NCBI RefSeq assembly: GCF_002556545.1
Contig: NZ_CP022685.1
Coordinates: 5,062,001-5,126,000, forward strand
Length of the DNA stretch: 64,000 nucleotides
Direction: 5' to 3'
Source of the DNA: Streptomyces formicae
GTDB lineage: Bacteria; Actinomycetota; Actinomycetes; Streptomycetales; Streptomycetaceae
A program made the translations under genes and the position numbers. Positions 32,071-40,780 of the stretch are shown piece by piece; position 1 is the first letter of the stretch, and the number at the start of each line of letters is the position of its first letter. The notes below the pieces were generated by a model, which was given only the letters and a program-made list of their open reading frames with translations, did no database searches and was not told the DNA's origin.

Positions 32071-32817
32071 TTAGCGGACCGGCGGCCGGAGACGAAATCC
32101 GGTTTCTGGGCCCCGGACGTAGGGGCGGACGCGGTCCAGGGCGACCAGGAGGAAGGCCAGGGCGGAGAAGGCCAGGCCGAAGGTGACCGCGTTGCCGAGG
32201 ACCCCCGCGTAGCCGTGGATGTCGACGTCCAGGAACGGGTAGGGGTAGCGGGCCGTGGAGCCGGGGGCCATGAGGGCGCCGCGGGTCAGGGCGAAGGCCA
32301 GGTAGGCCAGGGGGTAGAGCAGCCAGAGGCCCGCGTGGCGCCAGCGCAGGCCGCCGGGGGCGGTGAGGAGCAGCCAGTCCAGGGCCACGCCGATCGGCGT
32401 CACCGTGTGCAGGAGCTGGTTGGAGAGCGAGCGCCAGCCGGAGAGGGCCTCGGCGCCGTCCGTCATGGAGAAGCCGCTCGCGTCGTTGGCCAGGACGAAG
32501 TGGTAGACGAGCCCCGTGATCGCGATGAAGAGGAGCGTGCCGCCGGTCGCCCAGGCCGGGAGCGGTCGGCGCCCGCGCCAAGCCCGCCACGCGGAGATGC
32601 CGAGCACCCCGGCCACCACCACGTTGCTCTGCACCGTGAAGTAACTGAGGACGCGCAGCGGGCTGCCGACGGCCAGGTCGATGACGATCCCGGTCAGCGC
32701 GGCGAGGGCGATCAGTGTGCGGAGGGCTGCGGCGAGGGGGCGGCGCTTGTGCGGCACGACCGCCTCCGCCGGGACACCCGCGGAATTCGGCGCGATCATG
32801 CACCCCACCGTAGGCAT
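32071..32817 (-). CDS. Pr6Pr family membrane protein
   Basis: A 248-residue six-helix protein. Landmarks are LRTLIALAALTGIVIDL, LSYFTVQSNVVVAGVLGIS with the family motif YFT-x-QSN, ITGLVYHFVLA, SNQLLHTVTPIGVALDWLLL, WLLYPLAYLAFALTRG, and a final YAGVLGNAVTFGLAFSALAFLLVALD. This is the Pr6Pr pattern, distantly related to FAR-17a/AIG1 intramembrane hydrolases; a conserved Thr/His pair may be catalytic. Start at 32817 has AGGA close by; an ATG at 32799 is also possible. It sits 30 bases downstream of the metallophosphoesterase on the same strand and may be co-transcribed. Confidence 0.82.
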   Translation of the reverse strand: MPTVGCMIAPNSAGVPAEAVVPHKRRPLAAALRTLIALAALTGIVIDLAVGSPLRVLSYFTVQSNVVVAGVLGISAWRAWRGRRPLPAWATGGTLLFIAITGLVYHFVLANDASGFSMTDGAEALSGWRSLSNQLLHTVTPIGVALDWLLLTAPGGLRWRHAGLWLLYPLAYLAFALTRGALMAPGSTARYPYPFLDVDIHGYAGVLGNAVTFGLAFSALAFLLVALDRVRPYVRGPETGFRLRPPVR

Positions 32818-32847
32818 GGTTCCTGTCGTACGCCCCCGGTGGGGGCC

Positions 32848-33774
32848 TCAGACCACCGGGGCCAGCGTCAGGAGCGTCGCCTCCGGCGGGCACGCGAACC
32901 GCATCGGGGTGTAGCGGCTCGCGCCGCAGCCCGCCGACACGTGCATGAACGACGTACGACCCTCCGCCTCGTGCATGGACAGGCCCTTCACCCGGGCCGT
33001 GTCCAGGTCGCAGTTGGTGATCAGCGCGCCGTAGAAGGGGATGCACAGCTGTCCGCCGTGGGTGTGGCCCGCGAGGATCAGCGGGTAGTCGTCCGCGGTG
33101 AACGCGTCGAGCGAGCGCAGGTACGGCGCGTGGACGACGCCCATCGAGAAGTCGGCCGCGGAGTCGGGACCGCCCGCCACGCGCGCGTAGCGGTCGCGTT
33201 TGATGTGCGGGTCGTCCAGGCCGGTGAGTCCGATCTCGTAGCCGTCGATCTTCAGCGAGCCCCGCGTGTTCGTGAGGTTCAGCCAGCCCGCCGCGTCGAA
33301 CCCGTCGCGCAGGCCCTCCCACGGGTTGTGGATGACGCCGACGGCGGGCGCGTTCCCGTTCAGGCCGTGCCTGCCCTGGGCCTTCTCGAGCAGGTAGCGG
33401 GCGGGGTTGCGCAGCTTGGGGCCGTAGTAGTCGTTCGATCCGAAGACGTACGCCCCGGGGAACTGCATCAGCGGCCCGAGCGCGTCCAGCGTCTCCGGCA
33501 CGCCCTCCGGATCCGACAGGTTGTCACCGGTGTTGATCACGAAGTCGGGGCGCAGGCCCGCGAGCGAGCGCAGCCACCGCTGCTTCTTGCGCTGCCCCGA
33601 CACCATGTGGATGTCGGAGACCTGAAGCACTCTCAACGGCCGCATCCCGGACGGCAGTACGGGCACGGTGACCCGCCTCAGCCGGAAGGAACGGGGCTCG
33701 ATGCCCACCGAGTAGACGAGACCGGCCGCAGCCGTCGCCGTGATGCCCAGAGGTACTGCGTATCGCGCGCGCAT
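32848..33774 (-). CDS. membrane-anchored metallophosphoesterase
   Basis: A 308-residue calcineurin-like phosphoesterase. An N-terminal signal-anchor (AVPLGITATAAAGLVYSVGI) places the catalytic domain outside. The metal motifs follow in order: VSDIHM (D54, H56), INTGDNLSD, VFGSNDYYG (in place of GNHD), VVHAP and AGHTHGGQL. Members of this YkuE/YpbG group cleave phosphodiesters or are lipid-linked hydrolases. It is a conserved neighbour of wblA-region genes as I recall. Co-directional with the Pr6Pr gene downstream, divergent from yqeY upstream with a 117-base gap. Confidence 0.88.
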   Translation of the reverse strand: MRARYAVPLGITATAAAGLVYSVGIEPRSFRLRRVTVPVLPSGMRPLRVLQVSDIHMVSGQRKKQRWLRSLAGLRPDFVINTGDNLSDPEGVPETLDALGPLMQFPGAYVFGSNDYYGPKLRNPARYLLEKAQGRHGLNGNAPAVGVIHNPWEGLRDGFDAAGWLNLTNTRGSLKIDGYEIGLTGLDDPHIKRDRYARVAGGPDSAADFSMGVVHAPYLRSLDAFTADDYPLILAGHTHGGQLCIPFYGALITNCDLDTARVKGLSMHEAEGRTSFMHVSAGCGASRYTPMRFACPPEATLLTLAPVV

Positions 33775-33891
33775 CCCCCCATCGTGTCAGACACCGAGCA
33801 CCCCGAACCCGCAGGGGACCCGTGGTCAACCACGGGCGGCCCCCGGGAAATCGGCGGGCAGGGAACCGTCCGCACCTGCCACAATCAACGC

Positions 33892-34356
33892 ATGACCACG
33901 CTCAAGTCGAAGCTGCAGGAAGACCTCACCGCCGCGATCCGGGGGCGTGACGAGCTGCGCTCCTCGACGCTCCGGCTCACCCTCACCGCGATCACGAAGG
34001 AGGAGGTCGCGGGCAAGGAGGCGCGCGAGCTCTCCGACGACGAGGTGCAGAAGGTGATCGCCCGCGAGGCGAAGAAGCGCCGCGAGGCGGCCGAGGCGTT
34101 CGCCGACGGCGGCCGCGCCGAGCAGGCCGCGAAGGAGAAGGCGGAGGGCGAGGTCCTCGCCGAGTACCTGCCCAAGCAGCTCTCCGACGACGAGCTGCGG
34201 ACTATCGTCGCCCAGGCCGTCGAGGACGCCAAGGCGGCCGGCGCCGAGGGGCCGCGCGCCATGGGTCAGGTCATGAAGATCGTGAACCCGAAGGTCGCGG
34301 GCCTCGCCGAGGGCGGCCGCGTCGCCGCGGTGGTCAAGGAGCTTCTCGCGGGCTGA
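33892..34356 (+). CDS. YqeY/GatB-tail domain protein
   Basis: A 154-residue soluble helical protein of the GatB/YqeY family: MTTLKSKLQEDLTAAIRGRDELRSSTLRLTLTAI, then EEVQKVIAREAKKRREAAEAF, QAAKEKAEGEVLAEYLPKQLSDDELRTIV and GQVMKIVNPKVAGLAEGGRVA. The K-P-K-L and G-x-V-M-K features match the tRNA-amidotransferase tail domain, suggesting tRNA binding, but the protein's role is not settled. Often it is next to a metallophosphoesterase and PBP, as here. The hairpin at 34429-34467 ends both it and the PBP gene. Confidence 0.88.
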   Translation: MTTLKSKLQEDLTAAIRGRDELRSSTLRLTLTAITKEEVAGKEARELSDDEVQKVIAREAKKRREAAEAFADGGRAEQAAKEKAEGEVLAEYLPKQLSDDELRTIVAQAVEDAKAAGAEGPRAMGQVMKIVNPKVAGLAEGGRVAAVVKELLAG

Positions 34357-34428
34357 GAGCCTCCGACCGCTCGGTGTCCGTAGGCCGACATCCGTAGCTC
34401 CGTATCCGTAGCTCCGTATCCGTCACGC

Positions 34429-34467
34429 GATGAGGGCGCCCCCCTGAAGCAGGGGAGCGCCCTCATC
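34429..34467. terminator. two-way terminator between yqeY and PBP
   Basis: Arms GATGAGGGCGC (34429-34439) and GCGCCCTCATC (34457-34467) around an inner CCCCTG/CAGGGG stem. Just before it an imperfect tandem of ATCCGTAGCTCCGT runs from about 34390 to 34420. Confidence 0.8.
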
Positions 34468-34493
34468 GGCGTATGCAAAGCCTCAGACTCCGG

Positions 34494-36773
34494 TCACGGG
34501 CGCCAGCCGCCGATCCCGCCGCCGTTGCCGTGGCCCCCACCGTTCCCGAGGCCACCGATCAGGTCCGTCCAGGGGTCGTCCCCGCCGCCGTTGCCCCCGC
34601 CGTTGCCGCCGCCACCCTGGCCGCCACCGCCACCGCCACCACCACCGCCGTTGCCACCGTTGCCGCCGCCCGGCTTGCCGTCGTCGTGGTCGCGGCCCTT
34701 GTCCTTGCCCTTGTCGCCGCCGGGCAGGTGGACGGTGTTGAAGCCCGGCGCGGGCTTGCCCGTGAGGGCGCCGCTCATCGCGTCGCGCCAGATCGGGCCC
34801 GGCACCTCACCACCGAAGACCTTGCCGTACGGGACTCCGCCGATGCTGATGTCGACCATCTGCCGCTTGTGCTGCGGGTCGCCGACCCAGACCGCGCCCG
34901 ACATGTTCGGGGTGTAGCCCACGAACCAGGCGGCGTAGCGGTAGTCGGTCGTACCCGTCTTGCCCGCGCTCGCGCGGGAGCCGAGTCCGGCCTGCTTGCC
35001 CGTGCCGTCCTCGACCACGCCCTTGAGCAGGGTGTTGATGGTATCCGCGGTCTTCTGCGACATGGCGCGCGAGCACGTCGACTTCGGTACCGGGAGCGAC
35101 TTACCGCCGAGCGTGCTGATCGACTCGATGGCGATCGGCGTGCAGTACGTGCCGCGCGAGGCGAACGCCGCGTACGCGCCCGCCATCGTCAGCGGGGACA
35201 TCTCCTGGGTGCCGAGGGCGATCGACGGCGCCTGGACGATCTCCTTGCCGTCGGCGCGCGCGAGGCCCATCTTGTCGGCCATCTGCGTCACCGGGCAGAT
35301 GCCGATGTCGCCGATGAGCTGCACGTAGTAGGTGTTGACCGACTTCGCGGTCGCCTCCGCCATGCCGTACGGGCCGACCTCGCTCTCGTTCTCGTTGGTG
35401 AGCTTGGCGCCGCCCGAGTTCACCCAGTTCTTGCCGTCACAGGCCGACACCCGCTCCGGGTAGGGCATTTCGTACGGCGATGAGTAGCTCTGCCCCGGTG
35501 ACTTGCCGCCCTCCAGGGCCGCCGCCGCGACGACCGGCTTGAACGTCGAACCCGGCTGGTAACCGGCGCCGCCGCCCATGGAGTCGTCCACGGAGAGGTT
35601 GATCGTGGTCTCGTCCTTCTTGAAGCCGTAGGGCCGCGACTGGCCCATGCCGAGGATCTTGCCCGTGCCCGGCTCGACGATGGTGGCGGCGGTCGCCACG
35701 TCGTCGGTCTTGTACACGTGATCCTTTATCGACGCCTGCACCGATTCCTGGGTCTGCGGATCGAGCGTCGTGCGGACCTTCAGACCGCCCCGGTTCCAGA
35801 CCTTGGCCCGCTCTTCCTTCGTCTTGCCGAAGACCGGGTCGTTGAGGAAGACCTCGCGTACGTAGTCGCAGAAGAATCCGGCGCCGCTGACCGAGGTGAT
35901 GCAGCCGTTCTTGGGCCGGCTCACCTTCAGGCCGAGATCCGTCTTCTTGGCCCTGTCGGCGTCCGCCTGCGAGACGTCGTGCGTCTCCGCCATGCGCTGC
36001 AGTACGACGTTGCGGCGCTTGGTGGCCTCCGCGGCGTCGTTGACCGGGTCGTACCGGCTCGGCGACTGCACGATGCCGGCGAGGAGCGCGGCCTCCTGGA
36101 GCTTCAGGTCCTTGGCGGGCTTGGAGAAGTAGCGCTGGGCCGCCGCCTCGATGCCGTAGGCCTGCTGACCGAAGTAGGTGATGTTCAGGTAGTTCTTGAG
36201 GATGCGCTTCTTGCCGAGCTTGTCCTCGACCTGAATCGCGTACTTCAGCTCGCGGATCTTGCGGCCGATCGTCTGCTGCGTGGCCTCGGCGACCTTGGTC
36301 GGGTCGTCGCCCGCCTCCTCCACGAAGACGTTCTTCACGTACTGCTGCGTGAGCGTGGACGCGCCCTGCGAGACGCCGCCGCTCTGCGCGTTCTGGTTGA
36401 GCGCGCGCAGGATGCCCTTGAGGTCGACCGCGCCGTGCTCGTAGAAGCGCGCGTCCTCGATCGCGACGATCGCCTTCTGCATGTACGGCGAGATGTCCTT
36501 GAGCTTCACCACGGTGCGGTCACGCGAGTAGACCGTCGCGATCGATCCGCCCTTGTTGTCCAGGATGGTGGTGCGCTGGCTGAGCGGTGGCTGCTTCAAG
36601 TTGGCGGGGATCTCGTCGAATCCCTCGACCGAGCCCTTGGCCGCGAGGCCGAGCGCTCCCGCCGCGGGCAGCGCGATTCCCGCGAGCACCGCGCCCGCCA
36701 GCACGCTGACCCCTAGGAACTTCGCGGCCTGCTGAGTTGGTGACAGGCCACCGCCCGAGCGCTTCTTTCCCAT
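34494..36773 (-). CDS. bifunctional penicillin-binding protein (class A, glycosyltransferase/transpeptidase)
   Basis: A 759-residue class A PBP. Short basic N-tail, signal-anchor (FLGVSVLAGAVLAGIALPAAGALG), glycosyltransferase GT51 motifs AIVAIEDARFYEHGAVD (catalytic Glu), GASTLTQQYVKN, ILKNYLNITYFG, and AAALLAGIVQSPSRYDP; transpeptidase motifs GSTFKPV (S-x-x-K), SVNTYYVQL (S-x-N) and GKTGTTDYRYAAWFVG (KTG). The last 90 residues are a Gly/Asn/Lys-rich tail. It polymerises and cross-links peptidoglycan at the membrane. In the S. coelicolor region I recall this is the gene before wblA. Divergent from wblA with a 474-base promoter region. Confidence 0.95.
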   Translation of the reverse strand: MGKKRSGGGLSPTQQAAKFLGVSVLAGAVLAGIALPAAGALGLAAKGSVEGFDEIPANLKQPPLSQRTTILDNKGGSIATVYSRDRTVVKLKDISPYMQKAIVAIEDARFYEHGAVDLKGILRALNQNAQSGGVSQGASTLTQQYVKNVFVEEAGDDPTKVAEATQQTIGRKIRELKYAIQVEDKLGKKRILKNYLNITYFGQQAYGIEAAAQRYFSKPAKDLKLQEAALLAGIVQSPSRYDPVNDAAEATKRRNVVLQRMAETHDVSQADADRAKKTDLGLKVSRPKNGCITSVSGAGFFCDYVREVFLNDPVFGKTKEERAKVWNRGGLKVRTTLDPQTQESVQASIKDHVYKTDDVATAATIVEPGTGKILGMGQSRPYGFKKDETTINLSVDDSMGGGAGYQPGSTFKPVVAAAALEGGKSPGQSYSSPYEMPYPERVSACDGKNWVNSGGAKLTNENESEVGPYGMAEATAKSVNTYYVQLIGDIGICPVTQMADKMGLARADGKEIVQAPSIALGTQEMSPLTMAGAYAAFASRGTYCTPIAIESISTLGGKSLPVPKSTCSRAMSQKTADTINTLLKGVVEDGTGKQAGLGSRASAGKTGTTDYRYAAWFVGYTPNMSGAVWVGDPQHKRQMVDISIGGVPYGKVFGGEVPGPIWRDAMSGALTGKPAPGFNTVHLPGGDKGKDKGRDHDDGKPGGGNGGNGGGGGGGGGGQGGGGNGGGNGGGDDPWTDLIGGLGNGGGHGNGGGIGGWRP

Positions 36774-37247
36774 GAGGGCAGCCTAATCCGTAGTCAAGGG
36801 AGCCTTCGGCTGCACCGGCCCCGAGATCGGCCGAAAGATCGACTGAATCGGTGGCGCGGCAACGCCGTCCGCCGACGTTCCGATTCGCCGGACAGCTCGC
36901 AATGCCTTGGCCTAAGCTGCTCTCAACTGTCACAGCAGTGCGGTTCAGCAACAAGCCCTCCGTCGCCCCCGAATCCGGCGGATCCCTGTCCGAATTCGCC
37001 TCATGTGACGCTTCGCGTCCGTTGTGACTCAACTGAACTGCCCCGGTATGCGGGATTCCTCACGCATGTCGCCAGCTCACTCCGTCGGGTGATCTGCCGC
37101 TTACGCATAGTCCGTTCGGACCATTCAAGATTGGGCCCGAAGGGGGTGTTGCGCTGTGCCCACCTTCCGTAACGTCCTCAACTGGCGGCGGTGAATATGC
37201 CGCTGCCGCCGTGGGGGAGCCTCGATTCGGGAGAGGACGGCGCCGGT
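36774..37247. promoter_or_regulatory. divergent promoter region of PBP and wblA
   Basis: 474 bases without a coding gene. It is less GC-rich than the flanks and contains an imperfect palindrome AGTCCGTTCGGACC near 37109-37122. Long upstream regions are usual for wblA, a target of developmental regulators, but I cannot assign a specific site. Confidence 0.5.
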
Positions 37248-37592
37248 ATGGGCTGGGTAACCGACTGGAGTGCGCAGGCGGCCTGCCGCACTACCGATCC
37301 AGATGAACTGTTCGTTCAAGGAGCAGCGCAGAACAGGGCCAAGGCGGTGTGCACCGGATGTCCGGTGCGGACCGAGTGCCTGGCCGACGCGCTGGACAAT
37401 CGCGTCGAGTTCGGCGTGTGGGGTGGCATGACTGAGCGGGAGCGCCGTGCGCTGCTGCGCAGGCGCCCCACCGTCACCTCGTGGCGCAGGCTCCTGGAGA
37501 CAGCGCGCTCGGAGTACGAGCGAGGCACGGGCCTGCTGCCCGTGGACTTGGAGGACGAGGAGACGTACGAGAGCTACGCGGCAGTGGGTTAG
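37248..37592 (+). CDS. wblA: WhiB-like regulator WblA
   Basis: A 114-residue WhiB-family protein. Four cysteines bind an Fe-S cluster: C13 (AACRTTDPDELF), C35, C38 and C44 (CTGCPVRTEC), followed by the G-V-W-G-G turn (GVWGGMTERERRALLRRRP) and a basic DNA-binding stretch. The sequence and its place between a class A PBP and two ArsA-like ATPases are those of WblA (SCO3579), a global regulator that promotes sporulation and represses antibiotic production. I start at the ATG at 37248 (GAGAGGA upstream), giving the length recalled for S. coelicolor; ATGs at 37191 and 37197 would add about 18 residues. Confidence 0.92.
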   Translation: MGWVTDWSAQAACRTTDPDELFVQGAAQNRAKAVCTGCPVRTECLADALDNRVEFGVWGGMTERERRALLRRRPTVTSWRRLLETARSEYERGTGLLPVDLEDEETYESYAAVG

Positions 37593-37620
37593 CCGCCCGG
37601 GCCCTCCGGCCCGGGACACG

Positions 37621-38988
37621 TCAGCCTGCCAGCCGCTCCCCAATGGCCCGGAGGCCCGCGAGGTCGTGCACATCGCCCGGCAGCGCGGCCACTTCGGCCA
37701 CCGCCACCTCGGGGTGGAGCGCGGTGAAGCGATCGCGCGTGTGCTGTTCACGCGCGAGCAGCCGCATGCGTTCGGCGTGCAGCCGGAGCAGCCCCGCGGT
37801 CAACTGCTCGACTGAGGGGTGACCTGCCGACGGATCGTCGGGGTCCGCGTTCTCGGGAGTCTGGGAAGCCTCGGAAGCCCGGGGGGCCTCGGAAGTCCCG
37901 GGATCCGTAGGGGAGTCACGAATCGGGTCGGCGTCCGGGGCACTGTCCGGGGCGTTACGAACTCCAATCTTCCCGCCCTCCTGATCCACAATGCGGCTCT
38001 CGTCAAGATTTTCCGCGGCGGCAAGCGCCCGCTCGGCCGACAGCTGGGCGGCGCCGCTGCCGTGCACCCGGTTCAGTACGAGACCGGCCAGCGGCATGTC
38101 GTCGGCGGCCAGGCGCTCCACGAAGTACGCGGCCTCCCGCAGCGCGTCCCGCTCCGGCGACGCCACGACGAGGAACGCCGTGCCCGGCGCCTGGAGCAGG
38201 CGGTACGTCGCGTCCGCGCGGGTGCGGAACCCGCCGAACATGGTGTCCATCGCGGCCACGAACGTCTGTACGTCGCGCAGCAACTGCCCGCCGAGCAGCT
38301 TGCCGAGGGCCCCCGTCATCATCGACATGCCGACGTTCAGGAACTTCATCCCGGCCCGGCCGCCCACCTTGGCCGGGGCCATGAGCAGCCGGATCAGCTT
38401 GCCGTCGAGGAAGGACCCCAGGCGCTTGGGAGCGTCGAGGAAGTCCAGGGCCGAGCGCGAGGGCGGTGTGTCGACGACGATCAGGTCCCACTCGTCGCGC
38501 GAGCGCAGTTGCCCCAGCTTCTCCATCGCCATGTACTCCTGCGTGCCCGCGAAGCCCGCCGAGAGCGACTGGTAGAAGGGGTTGCCGAGGATCGCGGCCG
38601 CCCGCTCCTTGTCCGCGTGCGCCTCGACGATCTCGTCGAACGTGCGCTTCATGTCGAGCATCATGGCGTGCAGCTCGCCGTCGCCCGTCACGTCCTTGAC
38701 CTGGCGCGGCACGTTGTCGAGCTGGTCGATGCCCATCGACTGGGCGAGCCTGCGCGCCGGGTCGATGGTGAGGACGACGACCTTGCGGCCCCGCTCGGCC
38801 GCGCGCAGCCCCAGGGCGGCCGCCGTGGTCGTCTTGCCGACGCCTCCGGAGCCGCAGCACACCACGATGCGGGTCTTCGGGTCGTCGAGCAGCGCGTCGA
38901 CGTCCAGCGCGCGTGCGGAATCCAGCGGGCGCGCGGCGTCGTCCGCGGTGCGGGCGGTCTCGGAGGTCCGTGCCGGGTCCGGGGTCAT
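37621..38988 (-). CDS. ArsA-like ATPase with long C-terminal extension
   Basis: A 455-residue deviant-Walker ATPase of the ArsA/GET3 family. P-loop CGSGGVGKTTTAAALGL near residue 46, Walker B VVDTPPSRSALDF, and the family pattern TIDPARRLAQSMG. The region from about 330 (DQEGGKIGVRNAPDSAPDADP) to 415 is acidic and proline-rich with no counterpart in ArsA, followed by a coiled segment LTAGLLRLHAERMRLLAREQHT. No arsenic genes are near. Paired with the next ATPase through an ATGA overlap, it probably forms a heterodimer like split ArsA. As recalled this is SCO3577-3578 in S. coelicolor, adjacent to wblA. Confidence 0.88.
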   Translation of the reverse strand: MTPDPARTSETARTADDAARPLDSARALDVDALLDDPKTRIVVCCGSGGVGKTTTAAALGLRAAERGRKVVVLTIDPARRLAQSMGIDQLDNVPRQVKDVTGDGELHAMMLDMKRTFDEIVEAHADKERAAAILGNPFYQSLSAGFAGTQEYMAMEKLGQLRSRDEWDLIVVDTPPSRSALDFLDAPKRLGSFLDGKLIRLLMAPAKVGGRAGMKFLNVGMSMMTGALGKLLGGQLLRDVQTFVAAMDTMFGGFRTRADATYRLLQAPGTAFLVVASPERDALREAAYFVERLAADDMPLAGLVLNRVHGSGAAQLSAERALAAAENLDESRIVDQEGGKIGVRNAPDSAPDADPIRDSPTDPGTSEAPRASEASQTPENADPDDPSAGHPSVEQLTAGLLRLHAERMRLLAREQHTRDRFTALHPEVAVAEVAALPGDVHDLAGLRAIGERLAG

Positions 38989-39965
38989 GCGATCCCTTGC
39001 TTCCGCAGTGCCGTGGCGAGCTCGTACAGGCCCGCGAGGTCCATCCCGCCCGCCAGCAGCGGGAGTTCGTGCAGCGGCTTGCCGAAACCGGTGAGCACGG
39101 CGCGCTGGTCGCGCTCCAGGGCGAACCGCTCGGCGTACTCCGCGGCCTGTCCGAGGAGCGGATCGACGAGCCGTTCGGCGGCGCCGCCCTTGCGGGCCCC
39201 GCCGAGTCCCGCGGCGGAAAGCGACTTGGCGATGGCCGTACGCGGGGTCCGGTCGAGGCCGAGTTCGAGCTCTGCCTCGTCGAGCAGCTCGGGCCGCACC
39301 ATGTTCACGATGACGCGCCCCACGCGCAGTTGCGCGGCCCGCAGCTCGGCGATCCCGTCCGCGGTCTCCTGGACGGGCATCTCCTCCAGGAGCGTCACCA
39401 AGTGCACGGCCGTCTCGGGCGACTTGAGCACCCGCATCACGGCCTGCGCCTGGTTGTGTATGGGCCCGATCTTGGCGAGCCCGGCGACCTCGTCGTTCAC
39501 GTTCAGGAAGCGCGTGATGCGGCCCGTCGGCGGGGCGTCCATCACGACGCAGTCGTACGCGTACCGCCCGCTCTTGTCCTTGCGGCGCACGGCTTCGCAC
39601 GCCTTGCCGGTGAGGAGCACGTCCCGCAGCCCCGGCGCGACGGTGGTGGCGAAGTCGATGGCACCGAGCTTCTTGAGCGCGCGACCCGCGCCCCCCAGTT
39701 TGTAGAACATCTGGAGGTAGTCGAGCAGCGCGAGCTCGGGATCGATGGCGAGGGCGTACACCTCCCCGCCCCCGGGAGCGACGGCGATCTTCCGCTCCTC
39801 ATAAGGCAGCGCCTCCGTCTCGAAGAGCTGCGCGATGCCCTGCCTGCCCTCGACCTCCACGAGGAGGGTCCGCTTGCCCTCCGTCGCGAGGGCGAGCGCG
39901 AGGGCCGCGGCCACCGTGGTCTTGCCGGTACCGCCCTTGCCACTGACGACCTGGAGCCTGCTCAC
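38985..39965 (-). CDS. ArsA-like ATPase, partner subunit
   Basis: A 326-residue ArsA/GET3-type ATPase. The N-terminus begins at once with the deviant P-loop, RLQVVSGKGGTGKTTVAAALALALA, then VEVEGRQGIAQLF, DCVVMDAPPTGRITRFL (Walker B), and VIVNMVRPELLDEAEL. Like its downstream partner it lacks the cysteine metalloid site of true ArsA. GTG start at 39965. The two genes overlap by four bases. Actinobacterial pairs of this kind are not shown to pump arsenic; a role in membrane-protein handling or in signalling next to WblA is guesswork. Confidence 0.88.
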   Translation of the reverse strand: MSRLQVVSGKGGTGKTTVAAALALALATEGKRTLLVEVEGRQGIAQLFETEALPYEERKIAVAPGGGEVYALAIDPELALLDYLQMFYKLGGAGRALKKLGAIDFATTVAPGLRDVLLTGKACEAVRRKDKSGRYAYDCVVMDAPPTGRITRFLNVNDEVAGLAKIGPIHNQAQAVMRVLKSPETAVHLVTLLEEMPVQETADGIAELRAAQLRVGRVIVNMVRPELLDEAELELGLDRTPRTAIAKSLSAAGLGGARKGGAAERLVDPLLGQAAEYAERFALERDQRAVLTGFGKPLHELPLLAGGMDLAGLYELATALRKQGIA

Positions 39966-40047
39966 GTATTCGAGCCTAACCAGTCGCGGCCCGGGCTACG
40001 CAGGAGCCCACCCTGAGCACCGCCCGACACCGGCTACAGTCGGCCAC

Positions 40048-40209
40048 ATGACCAAGTGGGAATACGCAACCGTGCCGCTGCTCGTCCATGCCACGAAGCA
40101 GATTCTGGACACCTGGGGCGAGGACGGCTGGGAGCTGGTCCAGGTCGTGCCCGGGCCGAACAACCCCGAGCAGCTGGTGGCCTATCTGAAGCGCGAGAAG
40201 CAGGCATGA
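40048..40209 (+). CDS. DUF4177-type small protein
   Basis: A 53-residue protein: MTKWEYATVPLLVHATKQILDTWGEDGWELVQVVPG, with the DUF4177 pattern K-W-E-Y...L-N-x-x-G-x-x-G-W-E-L-V. It is short, all sheet and helix, cytoplasmic. No function is known. The start ATG overlaps nothing upstream; its TGA overlaps the ATG of the RidA gene, so the pair is coupled. Conserved at this position near wblA in streptomycetes, as I recall. Confidence 0.85.
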   Translation: MTKWEYATVPLLVHATKQILDTWGEDGWELVQVVPGPNNPEQLVAYLKREKQA

Positions 40210-40676
40210 GCGGGGCCGTCGAGGCGCGCATCGCCGAGCTCGGCCTGACGCTGCCCGAGGTCGTGCCGCCGCTGGCCTCGTACCAGCCGGCCGTCCAGTC
40301 CGGCGTGTACGTCTACACCGCGGGCCAGCTCCCGATGGTGGAGGGCAAGCTCGCCGTGACCGGCAAGGTCGGCGCCGAGGTCACCCCCGAGGAGGCCAAG
40401 GACCTGGCCCGCGTCTGCGCGCTCAACGCGCTGGCCGCGGTCAAGTCGGTCGCCGGTGACCTGGACCGCATCGCGCGCGTCGTGAAGGTCGTCGGCTTCG
40501 TCGCCTCCGCCCCCGACTTCACGGGGCAGCCCGGCGTCATCAACGGCGCCAGCGAGCTCCTCGGCGAGGTTCTCGGCGACAAGGGCGTGCACGCGCGCAG
40601 TGCCGTCGGTGTCGCGGTGCTGCCGCTCGACGCTCCGGTCGAGGTCGAGTTCCAGGTGGAGCTGACGGAGGCGTAG
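40206..40676 (+). CDS. RidA family protein (enamine/imine deaminase)
   Basis: A 156-residue RidA/YjgF/TdcF-like protein. It has the trimer-fold pattern SGVYVYTAGQLPMVEGKLAVTGKVGAEV, then ARVCALNALAAVKSVAGDLDRIARVVKVVGFVAS, and HARSAVGVAVLPLDAPVEVEF, where the conserved Arg (HARSAVG) and Glu near the C-terminus line the active site. RidA hydrolyses reactive enamines and imines from PLP enzymes. This is the longer YjgF-like subgroup (the classical enzyme is about 128 residues). Coupled to the upstream DUF4177 gene. Confidence 0.88.
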   Translation: MSGAVEARIAELGLTLPEVVPPLASYQPAVQSGVYVYTAGQLPMVEGKLAVTGKVGAEVTPEEAKDLARVCALNALAAVKSVAGDLDRIARVVKVVGFVASAPDFTGQPGVINGASELLGEVLGDKGVHARSAVGVAVLPLDAPVEVEFQVELTEA

Positions 40677-40780
40677 GCGGCTTCCGGCCTGCCTGGGGCG
40701 TCGGCACCGGTTTTCGGAGCCCCTGTAGGCACTGATCGTTGCCTCTCGAACATCAGCCCACTTGGGGATAGCCTCCGCGC

